DNA from: CAZNMF01 sp035547155
Lineage (GTDB): Bacteria > Acidobacteriota > Vicinamibacteria > Vicinamibacterales > SCN-69-37
Length of the DNA stretch: 22,810 nt
Assembly: GCA_035547155.1 (NCBI GenBank)
Contig: DASZVJ010000052.1
Coordinates: forward strand, 1 to 22,810
Reading direction: 5' to 3'
Shown here: positions 1 to 8,496 of the stretch, in pieces
How the letters are laid out: each line of letters begins with the position of its first letter
Numbering within the stretch: the stretch's first letter is position 1
Program-made: the position numbers and the translations under genes
Notes under the pieces: model-generated
The model's input: the letters and a program-made list of their open reading frames with translations, nothing else
What the model was told of the DNA's origin: nothing
The model's database searches: none

Positions 1-47
<47 letters not shown>

Positions 48-165
48 GGTCAGGTCAGGGCCTCCTGGCCCGTCACGATCGACCCTAAATCATTCGCTGG
101 ATTGAGCTTAGAAACTGAGCTCCAAGACAGCGATTTTAGCACGGCCGCTCGCGGCCCAGCCATGC
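48..165 (-). other. purL-purF spacer with two inverted repeats
   Basis: This 118-nt spacer is AT-richer than its surroundings. It holds an imperfect inverted repeat at 104-122 (GAGCTTAG-AAA-CTGAGCTC, one mismatch) and a perfect one at 143-156 (GGCCGC-TC-GCGGCC). On the minus strand the GC hairpin comes first after the purL stop and is followed by GTGCTAAAATC, not a T tract, so it is a poor intrinsic terminator. The AT-rich repeat could be an operator or an attenuating stem ahead of purF, but nothing in the sequence decides this. No coding potential was seen. Confidence 0.35.
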
Positions 166-3100
166 TCACCCCAACCACACGCGCGCGTTGCGGAACAGGC
201 GCATCCAGCCGCCGTCTTCGCGCCATCCGTCCGGTCTCCACGAATTCTGCACGGTCCGAAATACGCGCTCCGGATGCGGCATCGTGATCGTCACGCGTCC
301 ATCGTCCGAGCACACGGCCGCGATGCCTCGCGGCGATCCATTGGGATTGGCCGGGAACGTCTGCGTGACGCGGCCGCGCGTGTCGACGAAGCGCAGCGCG
401 ACGCCGCCGCCCGCTTCCAGCCGATCGAGCGCATCGTCGCTCCGGAACTGCGCCTGACCTTCGCCGTGCGCGACGACGATGGGAAGCTGTGAGCGTTCCA
501 TGCCTGCGAGAAGGACAGACGGACTCTTCTCGACGCGCACGAGCGCGACGCGCGCTTCGTACTGCTCGGAGACGTTGCGCACGAACCGCGGCCAGTGCGA
601 CGTGCCCGGGATGATCTCGTGCAGGTTCGACAGCATCTGGCAGCCGTTGCAGATGCCGAGCGCGAACGTGTCGGGCCGCGCGAAGAACGCGGCGAACTGA
701 TCGCGCGCGCGGGCGTTGAACAGCACGGTCTTCGCCCAGCCCCCGCCGGCGCCGAGCACGTCGCCGTAGGAGAACCCGCCGCACGCGGCCAGCCCTTTGA
801 ACGTCGCGAGATCGACACGTCCGGCGAGCACGTCGCTCATGTGCACGTCGAAGGCGTCAAATCCCGCGCGGGTGAAGGCCGCGGCCATCTCGTACTGGCC
901 GTTGACGCCCTGCTCGCGAAGGATCGCGACGCGCGGTCTGACGCCCGTCGCGATGAACGGCGCCGCGACGTCGTCATCCGTCTTGTAGGTGAGCGACGCG
1001 GACAGGCCGGGCGCGTCCGCATCGAGCAGCCCGTCGTACTCCTGACGCGCGCAGCCGGGATTGTCGCGCAGGCTCTGCATCGTGTAACTGAGCTCCGCCC
1101 ACGCGCGATGCAGATCCACGCGAGATGCGCGATAGATCTCCGCCCCGCAGCGCGCGATCCGAATCGTCTCGCCAGGGACCGCACGGCCGATGACGTGCGT
1201 GACGTCGCGCAGGCCTGCTTCCGTGAGCCGCGGCATGACCGCGGCGACGTCCGTCGCGCGAACCTGAATGACCGCGCCGAGCTCTTCGCTGAAGAGCGCG
1301 GCCAGCGGATCGGCGCCGAGCGCGCTGACGTCGATGTCGAGGCCGGCATGCCCTGCGAACGCCATCTCCGCGAGCGTCGCGAACAACCCGCCATCCGATC
1401 GATCGTGATACGCGACGAGCAATCCGCCGGCGAGGCACGACTGGATGACGTCGAAGAACGCCGCGAGTCGTCGCGGATCGTCGAGATCAGGGACCACGTC
1501 GCCGACCTGATTCCACGCGAGCGCCAACGCCGATCCGCCGAGACGATTCCTGCCCGCGCCGAGATCGATCAGGAGCAGCTGCGCGTCGATCTCCGGCTGG
1601 ATCTGCGGCGTTACCGCTAGCCGTACGTCGGGCACCGGCGCGAACGCGGAGACGATGAGCGAGAGCGGCGCGGTGACGGAACGCTCGTGAGCCTCATCGG
1701 TCCATCGCGTGTGCATCGACATCGAGTCTTTGCCGACCGGAATAACGAGGCCGAGCGCGGGACAGAGATCCATCGCGACCGCGCGAACCGTGTCGAAGAG
1801 CGCCTGGTCTTCGCCCGGATGTCCGGCCGCCGCCATCCAGTTGGCGGAGAGCTTGACGTCCTGCAGCTTCTCGATGCGCGCGCTGGCGATGTTGGTGATG
1901 GCCTCGGCGACGGCCATGCGGCCGGACGCAGGCGCATCGACGAGCGCGAGCGGCGTGCGCTCGCCCATCGCCATCGCCTCGCCCTCGCAGCCGTCGTAAC
2001 TGGCGAGCGTGATGCCCGCGTCAGCCACTGGCACCTGCCATGGCCCGACCATCTGATCGCGGCTGACCAGTCCGGTCACGCTGCGATCGCCGATCGTGAC
2101 AAGGAATCCCTTGCCGGCGACGGCAGGCACGCGCAGCACGCGGTCTGCCGCCTCGGCGATCGTGATGCCAGTCAGCGCCAGCGGCGCATGCGCGCTCGTC
2201 TCGCGATCGAACGCACGCCGCATCTTTGGCGGCTTGCCGAACAGCACGGACAGGGGCAGATCGACAGGCGTGCCGGTCAGCTGATCGTCGCCCACGTGCA
2301 GATGAGATTCCGCCAGCGCCTCGCCCACGACCGCGAACGGACATCGTTCGCGCTCGCAGATCGCGGTGAACCTCTCGAGATCGTCCGGCGCGATCGCGAG
2401 CACGTAGCGCTCCTGCGCCTCGTTGCACCAGATCTCGAGCGGCGACAGCGCGGAGTCCGCGCTCGGGATGCGACGCAGCGCGATCGTCCCGCCTCGGCCG
2501 CCGTCTTTGATCAGCTCCGGCAGCGCGTTCGACAACCCGCCGGCGCCGACGTCGTGGATGAACCGAATCGGATTGCGATCGCCGAGCTGCCAGCAGCGAT
2601 CGATCACTTCCTGGCAGCGGTGCTCCATCTCGGCGTTGTCGCGCTGGACCGACGCGAAATCCAGCTCCGCGTCGCTCGCGCCGGACGTCATCGACGAGGC
2701 CGCACCGCCGCCGAGGCCGATCAGCATCGCAGGACCGCCGAGCACGACGAGCAGCGATCCGACGGGGATGTCGCGCTTCCTGACGTGCGCGTCGCGAATC
2801 GTGCCGAGTCCGCCGGCGATCATGATCGGCTTGTGATAGCCACGCACGCGGCCGCGATCGAGCTGCTCGAGCGTGCGGAAGTAGCCGCAGATCACCGGCC
2901 GGCCGAACTCGTTGTTGAACGCGGCCGCGCCGATCGGGCCGTCGATCATGATCTGGAACGGCGACACGATCCGGCGCGGCTTGCCGATGTCCTCGTGCTC
3001 CCACGGCTGCACGAGGCCGGGCACGCGCAGATGCGAGACGCTGAACCCGACGAGACCGGCCTTCGGCCGCGCGCCGCATCCGGTGGCGCCTTCGTCGCGG

Positions 3101-4056
3101 ATCTCGCCGCCCGATCCCGTCGACGCGCCGGGATACGGCGCGATCGCGGTCGGATGGTTGTGCGTCTCGACCTTCATCATGATGTGCGCGGGCTCATCAT
3201 GCGCGGCGAAACGCTCGCTGCCGGGCTCGGGAAAGAACCGGCGCACGCGCGGACCGCGAATCACCGCCGCATTGTCGGCATACGCGCTGAGCACGTCCTC
3301 GTCGGCGGCGCTTTCATACGTGTGGCGAATCATGCCGAACAGACTGCGCGGCGCCTCGGCACCGTCGACCGTCCACGTCGCGTTGAAGATCTTGTGGCGG
3401 CAGTGCTCGCTGTTCGCCTGCGCGAACATCATGAGCTCGACGTCGGTGGGATTGCGGCCGAGCGCGGTGAACGCCTCCCAGAGATAGTCGATCTCGTCCG
3501 GCGCCAGCGCGAAACCGTGCGCCGTATTCGCGCGCGCCAGCTCGGCGCGTCCGCCGCCGAGCACGTCGATCGTCAGCAGCGGCCGCGGATCGCCCTGCTC
3601 GAACAACGTCGCCGCATCGTCGAGATGCGAGAGCACACTCTCGACCATGCGGTCGTGGAGCACGCTGCCGGCGGCGATGCGCTCGTTGGCCGCAAGCGGG
3701 CGGCCGGCGTCGACGTAGTACGCGATGCCGCGCTCGACGCGCCGCACCGCCGTGAGGCCGGCGTTATGCGCGATGTCCGTGGCCTTGCTGGACCAGGGCG
3801 ACTGCGTTCCGCGACGCGGCACGACGAGCAGGAGGTCGCCGCGCTCGGCGACTGCGGCTCGCCGAGGACCGTACTCGAGCAGGCGATCGAGCACCGCGCG
3901 CGCGTCCGCGTCCAGCGGCCGCTCGAGATCGACGAAGTGGATGTATCTCGCGCCGATCGCGCGAATCTCGACGCCGGAGACCGACGTGCGAAGTGTGGCG
4001 AGCAGGCGCTCGAGGCGGAATGGAGAGAACGCCGCGGCGCCCGGCAGGATCAACAT
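166..4056 (-). CDS. purL: Phosphoribosylformylglycinamidine synthase, single-chain (large) form
   Basis: The 1296-aa product converts FGAR, ATP and glutamine to FGAM in the cytoplasm (fourth step of purine synthesis). It is the long fused type, with a PurS-like N-terminal region, a synthetase core and a C-terminal class I glutaminase. Visible landmarks are NSEHCRHKIFNA (about 215-226) and KVETHNHPTAIAPYPG (about 295-310) in the synthetase. In the glutaminase the nucleophile is Cys1136 in GICNGCQM, with His1261 and Glu1263 in PHPER completing the triad. These positions are almost the same as in the E. coli enzyme (1135, 1260, 1262). The ATG lies 7 nt after the purB stop, with no strong Shine-Dalgarno, which suggests translational coupling. 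The gene appears complete. Confidence 0.98.
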   Translation of the reverse strand: MLILPGAAAFSPFRLERLLATLRTSVSGVEIRAIGARYIHFVDLERPLDADARAVLDRLLEYGPRRAAVAERGDLLLVVPRRGTQSPWSSKATDIAHNAGLTAVRRVERGIAYYVDAGRPLAANERIAAGSVLHDRMVESVLSHLDDAATLFEQGDPRPLLTIDVLGGGRAELARANTAHGFALAPDEIDYLWEAFTALGRNPTDVELMMFAQANSEHCRHKIFNATWTVDGAEAPRSLFGMIRHTYESAADEDVLSAYADNAAVIRGPRVRRFFPEPGSERFAAHDEPAHIMMKVETHNHPTAIAPYPGASTGSGGEIRDEGATGCGARPKAGLVGFSVSHLRVPGLVQPWEHEDIGKPRRIVSPFQIMIDGPIGAAAFNNEFGRPVICGYFRTLEQLDRGRVRGYHKPIMIAGGLGTIRDAHVRKRDIPVGSLLVVLGGPAMLIGLGGGAASSMTSGASDAELDFASVQRDNAEMEHRCQEVIDRCWQLGDRNPIRFIHDVGAGGLSNALPELIKDGGRGGTIALRRIPSADSALSPLEIWCNEAQERYVLAIAPDDLERFTAICERERCPFAVVGEALAESHLHVGDDQLTGTPVDLPLSVLFGKPPKMRRAFDRETSAHAPLALTGITIAEAADRVLRVPAVAGKGFLVTIGDRSVTGLVSRDQMVGPWQVPVADAGITLASYDGCEGEAMAMGERTPLALVDAPASGRMAVAEAITNIASARIEKLQDVKLSANWMAAAGHPGEDQALFDTVRAVAMDLCPALGLVIPVGKDSMSMHTRWTDEAHERSVTAPLSLIVSAFAPVPDVRLAVTPQIQPEIDAQLLLIDLGAGRNRLGGSALALAWNQVGDVVPDLDDPRRLAAFFDVIQSCLAGGLLVAYHDRSDGGLFATLAEMAFAGHAGLDIDVSALGADPLAALFSEELGAVIQVRATDVAAVMPRLTEAGLRDVTHVIGRAVPGETIRIARCGAEIYRASRVDLHRAWAELSYTMQSLRDNPGCARQEYDGLLDADAPGLSASLTYKTDDDVAAPFIATGVRPRVAILREQGVNGQYEMAAAFTRAGFDAFDVHMSDVLAGRVDLATFKGLAACGGFSYGDVLGAGGGWAKTVLFNARARDQFAAFFARPDTFALGICNGCQMLSNLHEIIPGTSHWPRFVRNVSEQYEARVALVRVEKSPSVLLAGMERSQLPIVVAHGEGQAQFRSDDALDRLEAGGGVALRFVDTRGRVTQTFPANPNGSPRGIAAVCSDDGRVTITMPHPERVFRTVQNSWRPDGWREDGGWMRLFRNARVWLG

Positions 4057-4063
4057 GCGATGG

Positions 4064-5407
4064 CTATCGAACGGCCTCGGCGACGCGCGGCGTCGCGGTT
4101 CCGGCCGGCACGCTCCGCGCGAACACCCGCGCGAAGATCGCGTCGACGTTCTTCAACTGCCCGTCGAGATCGAACGCCTCGTCGATGACCGCGCGCGGCA
4201 CGTTCGCCGCGACGTCCGGATCGGCGAGCAGCAGCTCCTTGAAATCGCGCTGCTCGTGGAACGAGCGCATCGCGTTGCGCTGCACCCACTCGTACGCCTG
4301 CTCGCGCGAGATGCCGCGCTTGGCCAGCTCGAGCAGCACCGTGCCGGAGAACACGACGCCGCGCGAGCGCCGCAGATTCTCCAGCATGCGATCCGGATAC
4401 ACGACCATGCCGGAGACGATGCGTGTGAAGCGGCGGAGCATGTGATCGAGAGCGATGAAGCTGTCCGGCAGAATCACGCGCTCGACCGACGAGTGCGAGA
4501 TGTCGCGCTCGTGCCACAGCGCGACGTTCTCGAGCGCGGCCATCGCGTTGGCGCGGATCAGCCGCGCGAGACCGACGATCTGCTCGCAGCCGATCGGGTT
4601 GCGCTTGTGCGGCATCGCGGACGAGCCCTTCTGTCCGCGGGCGAACGGCTCTTCGACCTCGCCGATCTCCGTCTTCTGCAGCCCGCGAATCTCGAGCGCG
4701 AACTTCTCGAGCGACGCGGCCAGAATCGCGAGCGACGTCAGCAGTTCCGCGTGGCGATCGCGCTGGATGACCTGCGATGACACCGGCGCCGCGCTCAGCC
4801 CGAGGCGCTCGCAGACGGCTTCTTCAATCGCAGGATCGAGGTGCGCGAACATGCCGACCGCGCCCGACAGTTTGCCGACAGCGACCGTCTCGCGCGCACG
4901 CTCGACGCGCACGCGATCGCGCTGCAGCTCCGCGTGCCACAACGCGAGCTTGACGCCGAACGTCATCGGCTCGGCGTGGACGCCGTGCGTGCGCCCAATC
5001 ATCGGTGTGCGGCGATGCTCCTCCGCGCGCGTCGCCACGGCGGCGAGCAGCGCGTCGACGTCCGTCAGGATCAGATCGCAGGCCTGGCGCATCTGAATCG
5101 CGAGCGCCGTGTCGAGCACGTCGGACGAGGTCAGACCGAAGTGCAGCCAGCGCGCCGACTCTCCCGCCTTCTCCGCGACCGCCGTCGTGAACGCGATCAC
5201 ATCGTGCTGCGTCGTCTGCTCGATCTCTTCGATGCGCGCGATGTCGAAGGCGGCGCGCGCGCGCAGCGTGCGCGCGTCTTCGACGGGCACGATGCCGGCC
5301 GCGGCCAGCGCGTCGGTCGCCGCGAGCTCGACCTCGAGCCACGTCTCGTACCGGCGCAACTCGCTCCAGATCGCGCCCATCTCCTTGTGCGTGTAGCGGG
5401 GAATCAT
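4064..5407 (-). CDS. purB: Adenylosuccinate lyase
   Basis: The 447-aa enzyme of the fumarase/aspartase superfamily cleaves SAICAR to AICAR plus fumarate and adenylosuccinate to AMP plus fumarate. It is expected to be a homotetramer with active sites built from three subunits. The superfamily signature GSSAMPHKRNP is at 261-271, on the mobile catalytic-serine loop. TSSD is at 93-96, and the THG motif with the general-acid His141 is at 140-142. Length fits the short Bacillus-like PurB type. The ATG start lies 7 nt after the M16 peptidase stop, and the stop lies 7 nt before purL, so the three genes are almost certainly one transcript. Confidence 0.97.
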   Translation of the reverse strand: MIPRYTHKEMGAIWSELRRYETWLEVELAATDALAAAGIVPVEDARTLRARAAFDIARIEEIEQTTQHDVIAFTTAVAEKAGESARWLHFGLTSSDVLDTALAIQMRQACDLILTDVDALLAAVATRAEEHRRTPMIGRTHGVHAEPMTFGVKLALWHAELQRDRVRVERARETVAVGKLSGAVGMFAHLDPAIEEAVCERLGLSAAPVSSQVIQRDRHAELLTSLAILAASLEKFALEIRGLQKTEIGEVEEPFARGQKGSSAMPHKRNPIGCEQIVGLARLIRANAMAALENVALWHERDISHSSVERVILPDSFIALDHMLRRFTRIVSGMVVYPDRMLENLRRSRGVVFSGTVLLELAKRGISREQAYEWVQRNAMRSFHEQRDFKELLLADPDVAANVPRAVIDEAFDLDGQLKNVDAIFARVFARSVPAGTATPRVAEAVR

Positions 5408-5414
5408 CCTGGGC

Positions 5415-6671
5415 TCAGATCCTCAATTGCGCGGCCGTCAGCGCCTTCGGCAGCGCGGGCCCGACGACGGTGGCGACGACGGCGCCGTCTTTGAACAAAT
5501 CGCTCGCGACGCGCTGGACGTCGCTGGCGGACACGGCGTCGATGCTGCCGAGAATCTCGTCGAGCGTGAACTGACGGCCGAAGGTCAGCTCCTGCTTCGC
5601 GAGCTGCGACATCCGGCTCGACGTGTTCTCGAGGCTCAGCATCAAGCTGCCCTTCAAGTGATCCTTCGCGCGCTGCAGCTCGTCGGCGGGCACCGGCGTG
5701 GCGCGCAAGCCCGCGAGCTCGGCGATCGTGAGGTCGACGACTTCCTCGACGCGATCGGTCGCGCAGCCCGCATAGATCGTCATCGCGCCCGCGTCACTGA
5801 ACGCCATCAGGCTGCTCCACACCGAGTACGCCAGGCCGCGATCTTCGCGGATGTGCTGGAACAGCCGCGAGCTCATCGATCCGCCGAGAATCGTGTTCAG
5901 CACGTACAACGCGTGGCGATCCGCATGCGCCTGCGGATAGGCCGCCGTGCCGAGACACACGTGGCTCTGCTCGATGTCTTTTTCGCGCACGACCACGCCC
6001 GGTGTGATCGCGGGCGGCACGTCTACGGCGGGCGCGGCGGCGGTCGGCAGCCGCTCGAACGCGCGCTCGATGAGCGCACGTACGCCCGCATGCTCAATCC
6101 GGCCCGCGGCGGCGACGATCAGATTCGGCGCGAGATAGGTCTGTTCGAAATAGCGGCGCAGTCCTTCCGACGTGAACGAGCTGACCGTCTCAGGCGTGCC
6201 GAGAATCGGCCGTCCGAGCGGATGACGCGCCCAGAACTGCTCGGCGAAGACTTCATGGACGAGATCGTCCGGCGCGTCCTCGACCATCTTGATCTCTTCG
6301 AGGATCACGCTCTGCTCGCGCGCGATGTCCGCCGGCGCGAGCGCCGGGTGCATCACCATGTCGCTCAGCAGATCGATTGCCAGCGGCAGGTGCTCGTCGA
6401 GGACTTTGATGTAGTAGCCGGCGTATTCCTTCGACGTGAACGCGTCGAGCTGGCCGCCAATCGAGTCGATCGTCTGCGCGATCTGCTGGGCCGTGCGCGT
6501 GAACGTGCCCTTGAAGAGCATGTGCTCGACGAAGTGCGCGACGCCGCTCTCCGCGTCCGTCTCGTGACGCGATCCGCGCTTCAGCCAGACGCCGACGCTC
6601 ACCGATCGAACGTGAGGCATCGCCTCGGTCGTCAGCCGAAGCCCCGACGACAGCGTCTCCGCGGTCACCAT
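5415..6671 (-). CDS. M16 family zinc metallopeptidase (processing-peptidase-like)
   Basis: The 418-aa protein has the inverted zinc motif HFVEH at 46-50, with Glu126 in VILEEIK as the likely third ligand. That is the HXXEH-X(~75)-E pattern of family M16. LGRPILGTPETV (about 152-163) and the second-domain Arg/Tyr segment GGSMSSRLFQ...RGLAYSV (about 263-284) place it in subfamily M16B, with bacterial YmxG/PqqF-like and mitochondrial processing-peptidase relatives. One polypeptide carries both the active N-terminal half and the inactive C-terminal half, so it probably works as a dimer. No signal peptide is seen, which suggests a cytoplasmic location. Its substrate cannot be deduced. It is the first gene of the M16-purB-purL-purF run, 7 nt before purB, although no purine role is known for the family. 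Confidence 0.93.
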   Translation of the reverse strand: MVTAETLSSGLRLTTEAMPHVRSVSVGVWLKRGSRHETDAESGVAHFVEHMLFKGTFTRTAQQIAQTIDSIGGQLDAFTSKEYAGYYIKVLDEHLPLAIDLLSDMVMHPALAPADIAREQSVILEEIKMVEDAPDDLVHEVFAEQFWARHPLGRPILGTPETVSSFTSEGLRRYFEQTYLAPNLIVAAAGRIEHAGVRALIERAFERLPTAAAPAVDVPPAITPGVVVREKDIEQSHVCLGTAAYPQAHADRHALYVLNTILGGSMSSRLFQHIREDRGLAYSVWSSLMAFSDAGAMTIYAGCATDRVEEVVDLTIAELAGLRATPVPADELQRAKDHLKGSLMLSLENTSSRMSQLAKQELTFGRQFTLDEILGSIDAVSASDVQRVASDLFKDGAVVATVVGPALPKALTAAQLRI

Positions 6672-6773
6672 GTCAGGAACCGCACCGTAAGTCGTTAACT
6701 GGATTGAGGTTACGAGCGAACTTCAAGATCGGAATGATACCATGGAGTTGCCTCGTATTTCCACCGTTTGACG
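6672..6773. promoter_or_regulatory. Divergent spacer between M16 peptidase and rlmN, with candidate rlmN promoter
   Basis: This 102-nt spacer must hold promoters for both the minus-strand M16-pur unit and plus-strand rlmN. A weak plus-strand candidate is TTACGA (6710-6715), a 17-nt gap, then AATGAT (6733-6738), which would start transcription near 6745. A 9-codon reading frame (ATG 6742, TGA 6769-6771) ends 2 nt before the rlmN ATG. No convincing minus-strand promoter was found by eye. The box matches are modest (3/6 and 4/6), so the call is tentative. Confidence 0.3.
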
Positions 6774-7835
<1,062 letters not shown>

Positions 7836-7846
7836 GCCGCGAAAAT

Positions 7847-8338
7847 CTACTTCTGTCCCAGCCGCGCCGCCGCGGCTTCGACTTTCTCTTCCAGCTTCTT
7901 CTTGTAGGCGACGAGACGCTTGGCGAGATCGGCGTCCGCGAGCGCGATCATCTGCGCGGCGAGCACGCCGGCGTTCGTCGCGCCGGGCTTGCCGATCGCC
8001 ACGGTCGCGACAGGCACGCCCGGCGGCATCTGCACCGTCGACAGCAGCGCGTCGAGTCCCTTCAGCGCCGACGAATCGATCGGCACGCCGATGACGGGCA
8101 ACGTCGTGTGCGCCGCAACCACGCCGGCCAGATGCGCCGCAGCGCCGGCGCCGACGATGAACACGCGCACGCCTTTGGCCGGTGCTTCGCCGACGAGCCG
8201 CATCACGCGCGCCGGCGAGCGATGCGCGGACGCGACGGTCATTTCCCACGTCAGTCCGAGCTCGGTCAACGCCTCACCCGCGGCGCCCATGATCGCCGCG
8301 TCGGAATCCGAACCCATCAGAATCAGTACCTGCGACAC
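7847..8338 (-). CDS. purE: 5-(carboxyamino)imidazole ribonucleotide mutase
   Basis: The 163-aa protein is full length for class I PurE, which converts N5-CAIR to CAIR and normally forms an octamer. Family landmarks are GSDSDAAIM at 9-17, SAHRSP at 37-42 with the catalytic histidine, GAGAAAHLAG at 63-72 and QMPPGVPVATVAIG at about 103-116. The start is GTG at 8338, supported by GGAGG (8344-8348 on the plus strand) 5 nt upstream. Class I PurE needs N5-CAIR made by PurK, and no purK is next to it in this window. It lies downstream of purD, separated by a repeat-filled spacer of 158 nt. The C-terminal 30 residues are Lys/Glu/Ala-rich, a helical tail. Confidence 0.96.
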   Translation of the reverse strand: MSQVLILMGSDSDAAIMGAAGEALTELGLTWEMTVASAHRSPARVMRLVGEAPAKGVRVFIVGAGAAAHLAGVVAAHTTLPVIGVPIDSSALKGLDALLSTVQMPPGVPVATVAIGKPGATNAGVLAAQMIALADADLAKRLVAYKKKLEEKVEAAAARLGQK

Positions 8339-8352
8339 TCCGTCCTCCGTTC

Positions 8353-8408
8353 GCCGGGCCTGAAGGACCGGCCTACAACTGCGGAACGGGCGGCCACAAG
8401 GGCCGCCC
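8353..8408. repeat. Tandem palindromic (REP-like) element between purD and purE
   Basis: Two hairpins sit head to tail. One is at 8388-8408 (GGGCGGCC-ACAAG-GGCCGCCC, perfect 8-bp stem). The other is at 8353-8372 (GCCGGGCC-TGAA-GGACCGGC, one mismatch). Read on the minus strand, both begin with GTAGG and have CTTGT or TTCA loops, so they look like two copies of one element type. Such GC-rich paired hairpins resemble REP/BIME elements, and I recall similar GTAGGGGCG-type palindromes scattered in other bacterial genomes, but I could not search. The inner hairpin lies a few bases before the purE ribosome site, so it could also affect purE expression or stabilise the upstream mRNA. Confidence 0.7.
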
Positions 8409-8422
8409 CTACGACCCTGTTC

Positions 8423-8494
8423 GTCCCCTCGTCCCTTGGTCCCTTCGTCCCCTGGTCCCCTGGTCCCTTGGTCCCTTGGTCCCTTGGTCCCCGG
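8423..8494. repeat. Octanucleotide tandem array 1 (9 units of GTCCCYTS) at the purD 3' end
   Basis: Nine contiguous 8-bp units fill 72 nt. Eight fit GTCCC(C/T)T(C/G) and the last, GTCCCCGG, is slightly degenerate. The array ends 2 nt before the purD stop codon (8497-8499), so it forms the immediate 3' untranslated stretch of purD on the minus strand. There it reads as repeated GGGAC/GGGGAC blocks. Each unit gives one tract of at least three G with short gaps, the pattern expected of a potential G-quadruplex. The same octamer recurs at 17671-17758. No spacer/repeat alternation exists, so this is not CRISPR. Confidence 0.95.
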
Positions 8495-8496
8495 TC

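Noticed and set aside
143..156. Intrinsic terminator after purL
   Set aside because: The GC hairpin is real but is not followed by a T tract on the minus strand, and purF continues in the same direction.
1687..4188. 833-aa open frame antisense to purL and purB, and several other long antisense frames opposite real genes
   Set aside because: High GC content makes stop codons rare in the opposite phases. The translated product is Arg/Ala/Asp-rich with no recognisable domain, while the opposite strand encodes an intact, motif-rich PurL.
6672..6773. Purine riboswitch or known pur operator ahead of the M16-pur operon
   Set aside because: The 102-nt spacer is too short for the riboswitch fold and also serves rlmN. 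No conserved purine-riboswitch core or PurR-box-like sequence was seen.
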